A stretch of 64,000 nucleotides of DNA, from contig NZ_JAOQJC010000011.1 in the NCBI RefSeq assembly GCF_025567625.1, positions 1 to 64,000 of the forward strand, in the 5' to 3' direction. Positions within the stretch are counted from its first letter, which is position 1; the number at the start of each line of letters is the position of its first letter. Below are positions 19,343 to 28,303 of this stretch, one piece after another. Made by a program: the position numbers and the translations under genes. The DNA is from Paenibacillus sp. J5C2022. GTDB taxonomy: Bacteria > Bacillota > Bacilli > Paenibacillales > Paenibacillaceae. The notes beneath the pieces were generated by a model that made no database searches, was not told the DNA's origin, and saw only the letters and a program-made list of their open reading frames with translations.

Positions 19343-21841
19343 GTGTTAACGCTTGAGAAAATCAATAAAGGAATGAGAATGTTAGTTGCTCCAATGAAAT
19401 CTTATTTTCAAAGTAACTCTTTTAGAACTAGAATAAAATATACAAAGTATTTTAATGAAAATCAGATTAATTCAAATACAATATTATATGAATCTTATCA
19501 TGGTAAAAATATGTCTTGCAATCCATATGCTATTTTTTTGGAAATACTAAAGAATCCTAAATATAATGATTACAAGCATATATGGGCTTTAAATGATAAT
19601 CTTGATGTTTACTTGAATAAGTATAAGTCATATTCAAATATTGAGTTTGTAAGAATTAATAGTAAGGAATACTTGAAATACTTAACCTCGGCGAAGTACT
19701 TGATTAACAATGTTACGTTCCCTACTTATTTCCAAAAAAAAGAGGGGCAGGTTTATATTAATACTTGGCATGGTACCCCAATTAAAACGTTAGGGAAATA
19801 TATTAATAATACTTTAGTAGATCACGCAAATGTAACTCGTAATCTGCTACAAGCTGATATGATAATTAATCCAAACAAATTTACTGCTGATATAATTGTC
19901 GATTCATATGATTTAGATGGAATATACTCTGGGGAAATTTCTGACCAAGGTTATCCTAGAATAGATTTAACAATAAACCCAATTGAAAATGTAAGGGAAT
20001 CTTTGTCAATCGGTGAGGAGGGAAAAATAATTTTATATGCTCCGACATGGAGAGGGATTGGTAATAAACCCGAGAAAGCAATTAAAGAAACATATGATCA
20101 AATCATAAAACTAACTGCACTTATTCCTACAGATTATCAGCTAATAGTAAAAATACATAATTTAGCCTACAAGGAAATAATAAAGCTTGATATAGATCGT
20201 TTTAAATTAATTCCTGATACAATCGATACAAATGAATTACTTTCTATAGTCGATGTATTAATTACTGATTACTCAAGTATATTTGTCGATTATATGGTTA
20301 CTAAAAAACCAATTATTTTTTATATGTTTGATAGATATAAATATCTTGATAAAAGAGGACTAATAATAGATATTGAAACACTTCCTGGACCTGTTTATGA
20401 AACCATTGAGCAATTAATGCGAGGTTTAGAACGGATTAATGAAGTGCATGAACTCAGTAAAGAGAAATATGAAAATATGCTGAAAGTGTTTAATTATAAT
20501 GATGATGGCTTTGCGAGCTCTAGGCTAATAAGTAATATGTTTGAAAAAAAGGCTACAATAGCTTCAAGTTACTCAATATTGGATGAGAAAAAAATTAATA
20601 TCTTATTTTATTGTGGTGGGTTAGTTAATAATGGAATAACAAGTTCGGTTATCAATTTATTAAATGCTATTGATTATAATAAATACAACGTCGCAATACT
20701 AGAAAAATATAAATATGATGAAGTATCAAGGAATAATCTTTTGAAAATTAATCGTAAAGTTAAAAGATTACATCGAGTTGGCTCTATGAATCATAGCTTG
20801 TTTGAAGTTTATAAGAATTTACTTATTACAAAACTAGGTATAAATTCGAAATGGTTAAGCAAAATTTATCCAACTGAATTGTATACTCGCGAAATTAATA
20901 GAATATTGGGAAATAGTCGCTTTGATGTAGCGGTAGATTTCAGCGGATATACTCCATTTTGGACATCGTTAATTTCCTCAGGCAATTTTAAAAGAAAGGT
21001 AATTTATCAACACAATGATATGGCAGAGGAGTATAGAAAAAAAATATCAGGGGTATACAAACACAAGAGAAACTTGGATATTATTTTCCCTCTCTATAGT
21101 AATTTTGATAAAATTGTTGCTGTTTCAAAACATACAATGGAGAAAAATTTAAATGGTCTCGAGCAATATATCGATAGGGATAAAATAACTTATGTACATA
21201 ATTGTCTTGATTACAATAAAATTCAGGAGCAACTTCTTACGAAAGAAATAATTTGTGCGAATGATAACGATTATCTCTTGATAAAAAAAATAGAAGGCGA
21301 TTTTTTGGAGTTGAAAGGGATTAAAGTGCCAAATAGAGAGAAGATTCACTTTGTGACAATGGGAAGGTTATCGCCAGAAAAAGATCATCTCAAACTGATT
21401 GATGCATTTGAGTATCTGTCCAAAGAAAATGAAAATGTTATGTTACATATTATTGGACAAGGTCCTATGGAAAAAGAGCTTAAAAGAAAGGTGGCTAAGT
21501 TGAGATTAAAGGAAAGAGTGGTTTTTACTGGACAATTAACCAATCCGTTTTCATATATCGATGCATGTGATTGTTTTGTTCTATCTTCTAATCATGAAGG
21601 GCAGCCTATGGTTCTGTTGGAAGCATTAACAATGAGAAAGCCAATTATTTCAACTGACATAGCTGGATCAAGGAGTGTTCTTGAAGGAGGATATGGTTTG
21701 TTAGTTGAAAATAATGTGAAAGGTCTTGTTTATGGAATGCAGAAATATATACACCAGGAATACAGTTCATTGGATTTTAATTATAAAGAGTATAACGTAC
21801 GAGCATTGAGAATGTTTTATAGAGAAGTTTGTAACGTATGA
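19343..21841 (+). CDS. Bifunctional CDP-glycerol glycerophosphotransferase (TagB/TagF) – GT4 glycosyltransferase fusion
   Basis: An 832-aa fusion. Residues ~1-400 are a polyol-phosphate transferase: WHGTPIKTLGKYI, ILYAPTWRG, LITDYSSIFVDYM and KPIIFYMFD, the last three being CDP-polyol binding features of TagF. Residues ~420-830 are a GT4/GT-B glycosyltransferase: FYCGGLVNNGITSSVINLL, VTMGRLSPEKDHLKLIDAF and SSNHEGQPMVLLEAL, whose E-X7-E-like acidic pair binds the sugar nucleotide. It probably adds both glycerol phosphate and a sugar to the polymer. It starts with GTG at 19343, eight bases after AAGGAG. The specific substrates are inferred from the family and from tagD next door. Confidence 0.85.
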   Translation: MLTLEKINKGMRMLVAPMKSYFQSNSFRTRIKYTKYFNENQINSNTILYESYHGKNMSCNPYAIFLEILKNPKYNDYKHIWALNDNLDVYLNKYKSYSNIEFVRINSKEYLKYLTSAKYLINNVTFPTYFQKKEGQVYINTWHGTPIKTLGKYINNTLVDHANVTRNLLQADMIINPNKFTADIIVDSYDLDGIYSGEISDQGYPRIDLTINPIENVRESLSIGEEGKIILYAPTWRGIGNKPEKAIKETYDQIIKLTALIPTDYQLIVKIHNLAYKEIIKLDIDRFKLIPDTIDTNELLSIVDVLITDYSSIFVDYMVTKKPIIFYMFDRYKYLDKRGLIIDIETLPGPVYETIEQLMRGLERINEVHELSKEKYENMLKVFNYNDDGFASSRLISNMFEKKATIASSYSILDEKKINILFYCGGLVNNGITSSVINLLNAIDYNKYNVAILEKYKYDEVSRNNLLKINRKVKRLHRVGSMNHSLFEVYKNLLITKLGINSKWLSKIYPTELYTREINRILGNSRFDVAVDFSGYTPFWTSLISSGNFKRKVIYQHNDMAEEYRKKISGVYKHKRNLDIIFPLYSNFDKIVAVSKHTMEKNLNGLEQYIDRDKITYVHNCLDYNKIQEQLLTKEIICANDNDYLLIKKIEGDFLELKGIKVPNREKIHFVTMGRLSPEKDHLKLIDAFEYLSKENENVMLHIIGQGPMEKELKRKVAKLRLKERVVFTGQLTNPFSYIDACDCFVLSSNHEGQPMVLLEALTMRKPIISTDIAGSRSVLEGGYGLLVENNVKGLVYGMQKYIHQEYSSLDFNYKEYNVRALRMFYREVCNV

Positions 21842-21858
21842 AATGAGGTGGACTATAT

Positions 21859-22254
21859 ATGAAAAGGGTTTTAACTTACGGTACTTATGATTTGTTACAT
21901 CGTGGTCATATTAATTTATTGAAACGTGCAAAAGAATTAGGAGACTATTTAATAGTTGCACTATCATCTGACGAGTTTAATAAAATAAAGAACAAGAAGT
22001 CGTATCACTCGTATGATGACAGAAAAGTAATTCTAGAATCTATTAAGTATGTCGATTTAGTAATACCAGAGCATAATTGGGAGCAAAAAATTAATGATGT
22101 TAAAATGAATGATGTAGATATATTTGTTATGGGAGATGATTGGGAAGGAGAGTTTGATTTTCTAAAAGTATTTTGTGAAGTTATTTATTTACCTCGAACT
22201 ACAGGTATTTCAACAACAAAAATAAAAAATGATTTAAGAGTTGTGAATAAATAA
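21859..22254 (+). CDS. tagD: Glycerol-3-phosphate cytidylyltransferase
   Basis: Makes CDP-glycerol from CTP and glycerol 3-phosphate, the donor for the TagB/TagF-type enzymes around it. At 131 aa it matches TagD length. It has the HXGH motif (HRGH near residue 14-17 in the GTYDLLHRGH stretch) and the C-terminal RTTGISTTKIK signature. GAGGTGG lies 9 bp upstream of the ATG. Its presence points to poly(glycerol phosphate)-type polymer rather than ribitol phosphate. Confidence 0.95.
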   Translation: MKRVLTYGTYDLLHRGHINLLKRAKELGDYLIVALSSDEFNKIKNKKSYHSYDDRKVILESIKYVDLVIPEHNWEQKINDVKMNDVDIFVMGDDWEGEFDFLKVFCEVIYLPRTTGISTTKIKNDLRVVNK

Positions 22255-22278
22255 CTGATTCGATGATTGGAGAGAGTG

Positions 22279-23487
22279 ATGAGTCGAATAAGGAGTCTGT
22301 TTATCAATTTGATTATAAAAATATATAAAATTATCAATCACTTCATGTCTGTAAAGAAAAGTGTGATTATTTTTGAAAGTAATGTAGGTAAATCATATAC
22401 TGGTAACCCGAAATACATTTATGAAGAATTGGTTCGGCAAAATCTTGATAAAAAATATAAATGTGTATGGGTATTTGAAAACCCAAAAGATAAAAATCTT
22501 AAAACAGTGGGAACATGCAAAAAAATTAAACGCTTGAGAATAAGATATTTCTACTACATTATGATTTCTCAGTTTTGGATTTTTGATAGTCGACATCCTC
22601 GCTTTATTATTAAACAAAAAGATACGAATTATATCCAGACATGGCATGGAACTCCATTGAAAAAATTGGCGTTGGATATGGATTCCTTAAGCATGGGTGG
22701 TGAAACTGATATTGAAAACTATAAAAGATTGTTTAAATTAAACACTCAAAATTGGGACTTTTTAATATCACAAAATAAGTATTCTTCTGAGATTTTTAGA
22801 AGAGCTTTTGACTTTAGAAATAGAATCATTGAGATTGGTTATCCTAGGAATGATCGACTAGTAATGAAGTATGACACCGATCAGAAAAATGCACTAAAAC
22901 AAAAGTACGGGCTCCCCTTAGAAAAAAAAATCATTTTATATGCACCTACATGGAGAGACAATGAGTTCTATTCAAAAATGAAATACGAAATGAACTTAAG
23001 AATAAACATTGATTTATTTTCTGAAGAATTAGGAGAAGAAGCTGTGTTTATTATTAAAAGCCATTACTTGATTTCAAAAAATATATTAATAAATAATGAA
23101 ACAAATAATTCAGTTCTTTTATTAAATTCTTCTTCAGTAGATATACAAGAGCTATTTATTGTTTCAGACATTTTAATTACTGACTATTCTTCTGTTATGT
23201 TTGATTTTAGTATACTGGGTAAACCAATGATTTTTTATGTATATGATTACGAATTTTATAGGGATCAATTAAGGGGGCTTTATTTTGACATTGTCGATGA
23301 AGTACCTGGACCAATAGTATTTAATGACATAGATCTCATTGATCAAATAAAAAAAATAATAAGTTCCAGTTCAACTTACTATATTGAGTATAACGAAAAA
23401 TATAAGAGTTTTGTTGAAAAGTATAATCATGCAGATGATGGGACTGCGGCAATAAAAATAGTCGAACTAATAGAAATGCTTAATTAG
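22279..23487 (+). CDS. CDP-glycerol glycerophosphotransferase family protein (TagB/TagF-like)
   Basis: A GT-B-fold polyol-phosphate transferase of about 402 aa. Conserved features: TWHGTPLKKLALDM, ILYAPTWRDNEFY, LITDYSSVMFDF and KPMIFYVYDYEFY followed by RGLYFDIVDEVPGP. An N-terminal amphipathic/hydrophobic segment (SLFINLIIKIYKIINHFM) likely attaches it to the membrane. The start is ATG 22279, a few bases after GGAGAG; the TTG at 22267 would precede that site. It adds one (TagB-like) or many (TagF-like) glycerol-phosphate units; sequence alone does not decide. Confidence 0.88.
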   Translation: MSRIRSLFINLIIKIYKIINHFMSVKKSVIIFESNVGKSYTGNPKYIYEELVRQNLDKKYKCVWVFENPKDKNLKTVGTCKKIKRLRIRYFYYIMISQFWIFDSRHPRFIIKQKDTNYIQTWHGTPLKKLALDMDSLSMGGETDIENYKRLFKLNTQNWDFLISQNKYSSEIFRRAFDFRNRIIEIGYPRNDRLVMKYDTDQKNALKQKYGLPLEKKIILYAPTWRDNEFYSKMKYEMNLRINIDLFSEELGEEAVFIIKSHYLISKNILINNETNNSVLLLNSSSVDIQELFIVSDILITDYSSVMFDFSILGKPMIFYVYDYEFYRDQLRGLYFDIVDEVPGPIVFNDIDLIDQIKKIISSSSTYYIEYNEKYKSFVEKYNHADDGTAAIKIVELIEMLN

Positions 23488-23502
23488 AATTTAGGTGAAT
23501 TT

Positions 23503-24636
23503 ATGAAGTCATTAATGTATAGAATTTTTGCATTCTTGTTTTGGATATATAGAGTTTTTCCTTTGAATCGAAAAAAGGTATTATTTATTATGACTCATGA
23601 TTTTCATTTAGAAGGTAATATAGGGTATGTATATAACGAATTAGTTAAAAAAGATTATCCGTTGAAATATTACTGGATTTGTAAAAATGATTTAGGGATG
23701 GGGGTTGCTCCAAGAAAACTGCTCAAGACAATCTCATTGTTTTTAGTAAAGTCATATCATATGGCGACTGCGAATTATATTTTTCTTGATAATGTATTTC
23801 TTCCAATGGCATATATGAAATTTAATGCGAAAGTGAAAGTGATTCAACTATGGCATGGCTCTGGAGCAGTGAAAAAATTCGGACAAGATTGTAATACTGG
23901 TCGTCTTGCGAGACTTGAGTATTCAGCTAATCAATCATATACACATGTTATAGTAAGTTCAATTCGAGTAGTTGACCAACATGTCACTGCATTTGGTGTA
24001 AACAGAGAGAATGTGTACCCAATAGGAGTGCCTAGAGTTGATTTCTTTTATGAAAGTAGTACACAATCAGAAAGCTTAAATGAGTTTTATACTAATTACC
24101 CTGAGTTGAAAAACAAGAAAAAAATTCTATATGCCCCTACGTTCAGAGATGATGAGATTAATACACCACCTTCCATCGAAATGAATTTTGAAAAGTTAAT
24201 AGAGTCTTTAGATGAAAGCTACATTATTCTATTGAGATTGCACCCTCATATTCGGAAGCATTCATATAAACATAATTATTCTAATCGATTATATGATGTT
24301 TCTGAATATTATAATTTGAATGGATTACTATTAGCTTCTGATATACTAGTAACTGATTACTCGTCTATCATTTTTGATTATATGTATCTCGAAAGACCAA
24401 TGATTTTCTATGCATATGATCTTAAATCGTTCAAAGATAATTCTCGAGGTTTTTATTTTGATTATGAGACATTTGTACCAGGACCTGTGGTTAAAAATAC
24501 TGACCAGTTAATTAATGAGATTTTAAACGAGACATTTAACTTGGACATGGTAAGAGAATTTAAAAATACTTATATTAACGAAAACGGTGCACATGCAACT
24601 AAGAGATTAATTAATTTGGTTTTTAGTAAGTTGTGA
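23503..24636 (+). CDS. CDP-glycerol glycerophosphotransferase family protein (third paralogue)
   Basis: A 377-aa homologue of the preceding protein: LWHGSGAVKKFG replaces the usual HGTPLK, then ILYAPTFRDDE, LVTDYSSIIFDYM and RPMIFYAYDLKSF followed by RGFYFDYETFVPGP. The HGSGAVK variant is typical of priming-type or less well defined members. An N-terminal hydrophobic stretch suggests membrane association. It is the last gene of the AT-rich block, 15 bp after its neighbour. Having three members beside one tagD suggests a division of labour (priming, polymerising, branching), which is inference. Confidence 0.86.
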   Translation: MKSLMYRIFAFLFWIYRVFPLNRKKVLFIMTHDFHLEGNIGYVYNELVKKDYPLKYYWICKNDLGMGVAPRKLLKTISLFLVKSYHMATANYIFLDNVFLPMAYMKFNAKVKVIQLWHGSGAVKKFGQDCNTGRLARLEYSANQSYTHVIVSSIRVVDQHVTAFGVNRENVYPIGVPRVDFFYESSTQSESLNEFYTNYPELKNKKKILYAPTFRDDEINTPPSIEMNFEKLIESLDESYIILLRLHPHIRKHSYKHNYSNRLYDVSEYYNLNGLLLASDILVTDYSSIIFDYMYLERPMIFYAYDLKSFKDNSRGFYFDYETFVPGPVVKNTDQLINEILNETFNLDMVREFKNTYINENGAHATKRLINLVFSKL

Positions 24637-24971
24637 TACTAATAGTTTCTCGGAATAAAAGCCAGGCTGAGAGTAAAGATAATGATGGTTACATTTCATA
24701 TGAGGATTCGTCTGGAGAAACAGCAAGGCAGGACACATGATTAAGATTCACGTAAGGAGTATTTGTCAGCAATGAAAGTCGTGAGCTTAGATAACGTAAA
24801 TAAGTTAGTCATCCAAAGTTTCACCGCGAGTGGCTAGTCTTTGTAACTAGGATCAACTAGGGAAATTTCTTACCAAGATAAGAGGAAGAAATGTTAGATG
24901 ATATGAGGAAAACTTTGTTCCATCTACCTCGGCGAGTGCAGAGAGGCTGAACTATAGTGAAGGAGGCCCCA
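24637..24971. other. Intergenic boundary between AT-rich and normal-composition halves of the polysaccharide locus
   Basis: About 335 bp with no credible gene on either strand. Composition is intermediate. No terminator-like hairpin with a T-run is evident after 24636. The last part contains the AAGGAGG ribosome site (24960-24966) of the rhamnose nucleotidyltransferase. Confidence 0.5.
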
Positions 24972-25715
24972 ATGAAAGGAATCATCCTTGCAGGAGGGAC
25001 GGGTTCGAGGCTGTACCCGCTCACGAAGGTGACGAATAAGCATCTACTGCCGGTGGGGCGGTATCCGATGATCTTCCATGCTATTGCCAAGCTGGAGGAG
25101 GCCGGGATACGAGACATCCTCATCGTGACGGGCAAGGAGCATATGGGCGATGTGGTCAGCTTACTCGGAAGCGGAGCTGATTTCGGACTCTCTTTCACCT
25201 ACAAGGTGCAGGATGATGCCGGAGGAATTGCTCAAGCGCTGGGGCTGGCCGAGCACTTTGTCCAAGACGACCGAATGGTTGTTATTCTTGGAGATAACGT
25301 CTTCCAGGATTCTATCGCTCCATTCGCAGAAAGCTATGCCCAACAGGAATGCGGCGCGAAGATTTTAATTCAAAAGGTAGACGATCCCCATCGGTTCGGT
25401 GTTCCCGAGCTAGCGGAGAATCGGATCTTGTCGATAGAGGAGAAACCTCATTCTCCGAAAAGCAGCTATGCTGTAACCGGCGTGTATATGTACGATCACA
25501 AGGTGTTCGATATCATTCGAAGTCTTCAGCCTTCGGCAAGAGGCGAACTGGAAATTACGGATGTGAACAATGCCTATATAGCTAGAGGCGAGTTGTCTTA
25601 CGATGTGCTGTCGCAGTGGTGGAGCGATGCGGGAACCCATGCTTCCTACAGCAAGGCAAATGAGCTAGCGAAGGATATTCTCTACAGTGCCAAATTCGGT
25701 ACGGTGAAATTGTAA
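24972..25715 (+). CDS. Glucose-1-phosphate thymidylyltransferase, short form (RfbA/SpsI-like)
   Basis: First step of dTDP-L-rhamnose synthesis: dTTP plus glucose 1-phosphate. Motifs: ILAGGTGSRLYPLTKVTNKH with the P-loop-like signature, LLPVGRYPMI, VILGDNVFQDS and a late WWSDAGTHASY. It has about 247 aa, some 45 shorter than Gram-negative RfbA, which matches the B. subtilis spore-coat polysaccharide enzyme SpsI. The start is the ATG at 24972, after AAGGAGG; the GTG at 24957 would lie before that site. It heads a four-gene rhamnose set (24972-28287). Confidence 0.93.
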   Translation: MKGIILAGGTGSRLYPLTKVTNKHLLPVGRYPMIFHAIAKLEEAGIRDILIVTGKEHMGDVVSLLGSGADFGLSFTYKVQDDAGGIAQALGLAEHFVQDDRMVVILGDNVFQDSIAPFAESYAQQECGAKILIQKVDDPHRFGVPELAENRILSIEEKPHSPKSSYAVTGVYMYDHKVFDIIRSLQPSARGELEITDVNNAYIARGELSYDVLSQWWSDAGTHASYSKANELAKDILYSAKFGTVKL

Positions 25716-25729
25716 ATGGCGGTGAAGAG

Positions 25730-26293
25730 ATGAAACTGCAGGAGACAAGCTTGCCGGGAGTAATGCTTATTGAGCCTAAAGTCTTTTCTGATCATCGTGG
25801 CTTCTTTATGGAGAGCTATAACTTCGATCAGTTCGCCGAGCATGGGATGAATACAAGCTTTATGCAAGATAATCATTCTCTGTCGAAGGACGTCCATGTG
25901 CTTAGAGGGCTTCATTATCAATTGCATCCGAAGGCACAGTGCAAGCTTGTAAGGGTAACTGCCGGAGAAATCATGGATGTCGTATTGGATATACGAAGAG
26001 GCTCGCCAACCTACGGGCATTGGGCGAGCTTCGTGCTGTCGGAGGATAATAAGCTGCAATTGTATATTCCAGCCGGATTCGCGCATGGCTTCTGCACACT
26101 TGTGCCCAATACGGAGGTGCAATATAAAGTGGATGCGCCGTATTCACCTCAGCTTGACCGGGGAATCCGCTGGGATGATCCTGCGCTCGGTATTACTTGG
26201 CCGACCAATTCGCCCGTACTGTCTGAGAAGGATACACATCATCCGACCTTGGCAGAGGCGGAATTGAACTTTGCATACAAGGAGGGCGAGTGA
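25730..26293 (+). CDS. rfbC: dTDP-4-dehydrorhamnose 3,5-epimerase
   Basis: Third enzyme of the pathway, a cupin-fold epimerase of 187 aa. The catalytic region is seen as DHRGFFMESY (about 22-31), VLRGLHYQLHP carrying the catalytic His (about 58-68), and IPAGFAHGFC (about 115-124). It overlaps the start of the next gene by four bases or is directly adjacent, depending on the start chosen there. Confidence 0.95.
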   Translation: MKLQETSLPGVMLIEPKVFSDHRGFFMESYNFDQFAEHGMNTSFMQDNHSLSKDVHVLRGLHYQLHPKAQCKLVRVTAGEIMDVVLDIRRGSPTYGHWASFVLSEDNKLQLYIPAGFAHGFCTLVPNTEVQYKVDAPYSPQLDRGIRWDDPALGITWPTNSPVLSEKDTHHPTLAEAELNFAYKEGE

Positions 26294-26295
26294 AC

Positions 26296-27285
26296 GTGAG
26301 GCTGTTCATTACTGGCGGCGCCGGGTTTATCGGCAGCAACTTTATTCACTATATGATGAAGCATCATCCTTCCTATCAATTAATTAATGTTGATGCGCTT
26401 ACGTACGCCGGCAACCTCAATAACTTAAGTGTGGTTGAAAAGAGCGACCGGTATACTTTCGTCCATGCGGATATTAACGATCGCTTGAAGCTGGAGCCCC
26501 TCTTCCAAGAGGGGCTCGATGCAGTTATTAACTTTGCTGCGGAATCGCATGTGGATCGGAGCATTAAGGAGCCGGATATATTCGTGAAGAGCAACGTGCT
26601 CGGAACGCAGACGTTGCTTGACTTGTCCAAGCAATATGGCGTCAGCAAGTTCGTCCAAGTATCGACTGACGAAGTGTACGGTACTCTTGGAGCAACGGGC
26701 TTGTTCACGGAAGACACGCCACTTGCGCCCAACAGTCCTTATTCCGCAAGCAAAGCGGGGGCTGATCTGTTGGTTCGGGCGTATTATGAAACATTCGGGA
26801 TGAATGTGAACGTTACACGCTGCTCCAACAATTACGGTCCCTATCAATTCCCGGAGAAGCTGATTCCGCTCATGATTCATCGAGCCCGGAACGATCTGTC
26901 GCTGCCTGTGTACGGCGATGGGTTGAATGTGCGTGATTGGCTCTATGTGGAAGATCATTGCCACGCGATAGACTTGGTGCTGCATCAAGGCGCAAGCGGT
27001 GAGGTCTATAATATTGGCGGTCGCAATGAACGCAATAATTTGCAGGTGGTGCGGACCATACTGGAGACGCTTGGGAAGCCGGAATCGCTTATTACTTTCG
27101 TAGAGGATCGGCTAGGACACGACCGTCGTTATGCCATCGATGCCGACAAGATTCGCAGGGAGCTTGGCTGGGAGCCGAAGCATAATTATGAGAGCGGAAT
27201 TAAGGAAACGATTGACTGGTATATCCGTAGTGAGCAGTGGATGAACGATTGTATAACGGGAGCCTATCGAACACGACAAGTGTAA
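26296..27285 (+). CDS. rfbB: dTDP-glucose 4,6-dehydratase
   Basis: Second enzyme of the pathway, a short-chain dehydrogenase/reductase of about 329 aa. NAD-binding TGGAGFIGSNF near the N-terminus, the catalytic region QVSTDEVYGTLG, YSASKAGAD with the active-site Tyr and Lys, and RCSNNYGPYQFPEKLIPL, all classic for RmlB. Two GTG starts are possible: 26290 is only 3 bp from GGAGGG, while 26296 is 9 bp away, which I prefer. After the stop codon there are 138 bp before the last rhamnose gene. Confidence 0.95.
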   Translation: MRLFITGGAGFIGSNFIHYMMKHHPSYQLINVDALTYAGNLNNLSVVEKSDRYTFVHADINDRLKLEPLFQEGLDAVINFAAESHVDRSIKEPDIFVKSNVLGTQTLLDLSKQYGVSKFVQVSTDEVYGTLGATGLFTEDTPLAPNSPYSASKAGADLLVRAYYETFGMNVNVTRCSNNYGPYQFPEKLIPLMIHRARNDLSLPVYGDGLNVRDWLYVEDHCHAIDLVLHQGASGEVYNIGGRNERNNLQVVRTILETLGKPESLITFVEDRLGHDRRYAIDADKIRRELGWEPKHNYESGIKETIDWYIRSEQWMNDCITGAYRTRQV

Positions 27286-27423
27286 GCGACAGAGCGGTCT
27301 GTTCGATGAATGGCACTGCAGAATAGGTAGCCTCAATAGGCTATTAGTTTGATAGAAGAAGCTTAGCGGAATGTAATGTGCTGTTCCGGTCACGTCTTTG
27401 AGTAAGGGGGGCAATCTTGAGTT

Positions 27424-28287
27424 TTGAACCAATCTAGCAAATCTACTTATAAAATCGCGATCACGGGAGCCGGAGGCATGCTGGGGAAAGAGTTGTCGCT
27501 GCTAAGCACCTCAGGGCTGACGATGATTCCACTCACCCGGCAAGAGTTGGATATTACGGATGCGGAACAGTGCATGAGCGTATTCCAGCAGTTGCAGCCC
27601 GACACCGTTATCCATTGCGCAGCATACACAGCCGTGGATCAAGCGGAGACCGATGAAGCGGAAGCTTATCGCATTAATGCTGAGGGCACGCGATATGTAG
27701 CAGAGGCAGCGCAACAAGCGGGAGCCAAGCTTATATACATCAGCACGGATTATGTCTTCGACGGGAGTGCTTCAACCCCCTACCCGGCTCATGCACCGAC
27801 TAATCCCAAGACGATATACGGCAAGTCCAAGCTCGCAGGAGAGCGGGCGGTGCAAGCAACGCTGCCGCAGCATTTCATTGTCAGAACGTCATGGGTGTTC
27901 GGCAAGCATGGGAATAACTTTGTATCTACAATGCTGAAGCTGGCGAGTGAACGGGATGTCTTGAAGGTTGTGAACGATCAAATCGGCAGTCCGACATATA
28001 CATATGATTTGGCCCGCCTTCTGGTGGAACTTGCACGCAGCGAAGCTTATGGCATTTACCACGCAACGAATGAGGGCAACTGCTCATGGTACGAGTTCGC
28101 GAAGGCGATATTCGAGCTGTGTCCTGATGCACCGGTGGTAGAGCTTCTGCCATGTAAGACGGAGGAATTTCCGCGGCCAGCGCCCAGACCAGCCTATTCG
28201 GTGCTGAATGGGGATGACTTGGCAGAGCAGGGATTTCAGTCCCTCCGTCCATGGAGAGAGGCGCTGAAGCACTATTTTACGGAATGA
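27424..28287 (+). CDS. rfbD: dTDP-4-dehydrorhamnose reductase
   Basis: Final step to dTDP-L-rhamnose. 287 aa with NAD(P)-binding TGAGGMLGKEL, the region VIHCAAYTAVDQAE, YISTDYVFDGS and the catalytic YGKSKLAGE. It starts with TTG at 27424 after a G-run ribosome site (AAGGGGGG) about 12 bases upstream; an earlier TTG at 27417 hits a stop within seven codons. The long spacing suggests weak initiation. Confidence 0.93.
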   Translation: MNQSSKSTYKIAITGAGGMLGKELSLLSTSGLTMIPLTRQELDITDAEQCMSVFQQLQPDTVIHCAAYTAVDQAETDEAEAYRINAEGTRYVAEAAQQAGAKLIYISTDYVFDGSASTPYPAHAPTNPKTIYGKSKLAGERAVQATLPQHFIVRTSWVFGKHGNNFVSTMLKLASERDVLKVVNDQIGSPTYTYDLARLLVELARSEAYGIYHATNEGNCSWYEFAKAIFELCPDAPVVELLPCKTEEFPRPAPRPAYSVLNGDDLAEQGFQSLRPWREALKHYFTE

Positions 28288-28303
28288 TAAGCGAGGGTTG
28301 TCT

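Noticed and set aside
24637..24971. Group II intron or small gene in the gap before the rhamnose genes
   Set aside because: No domain V-like hairpin and no frame with a ribosome site.
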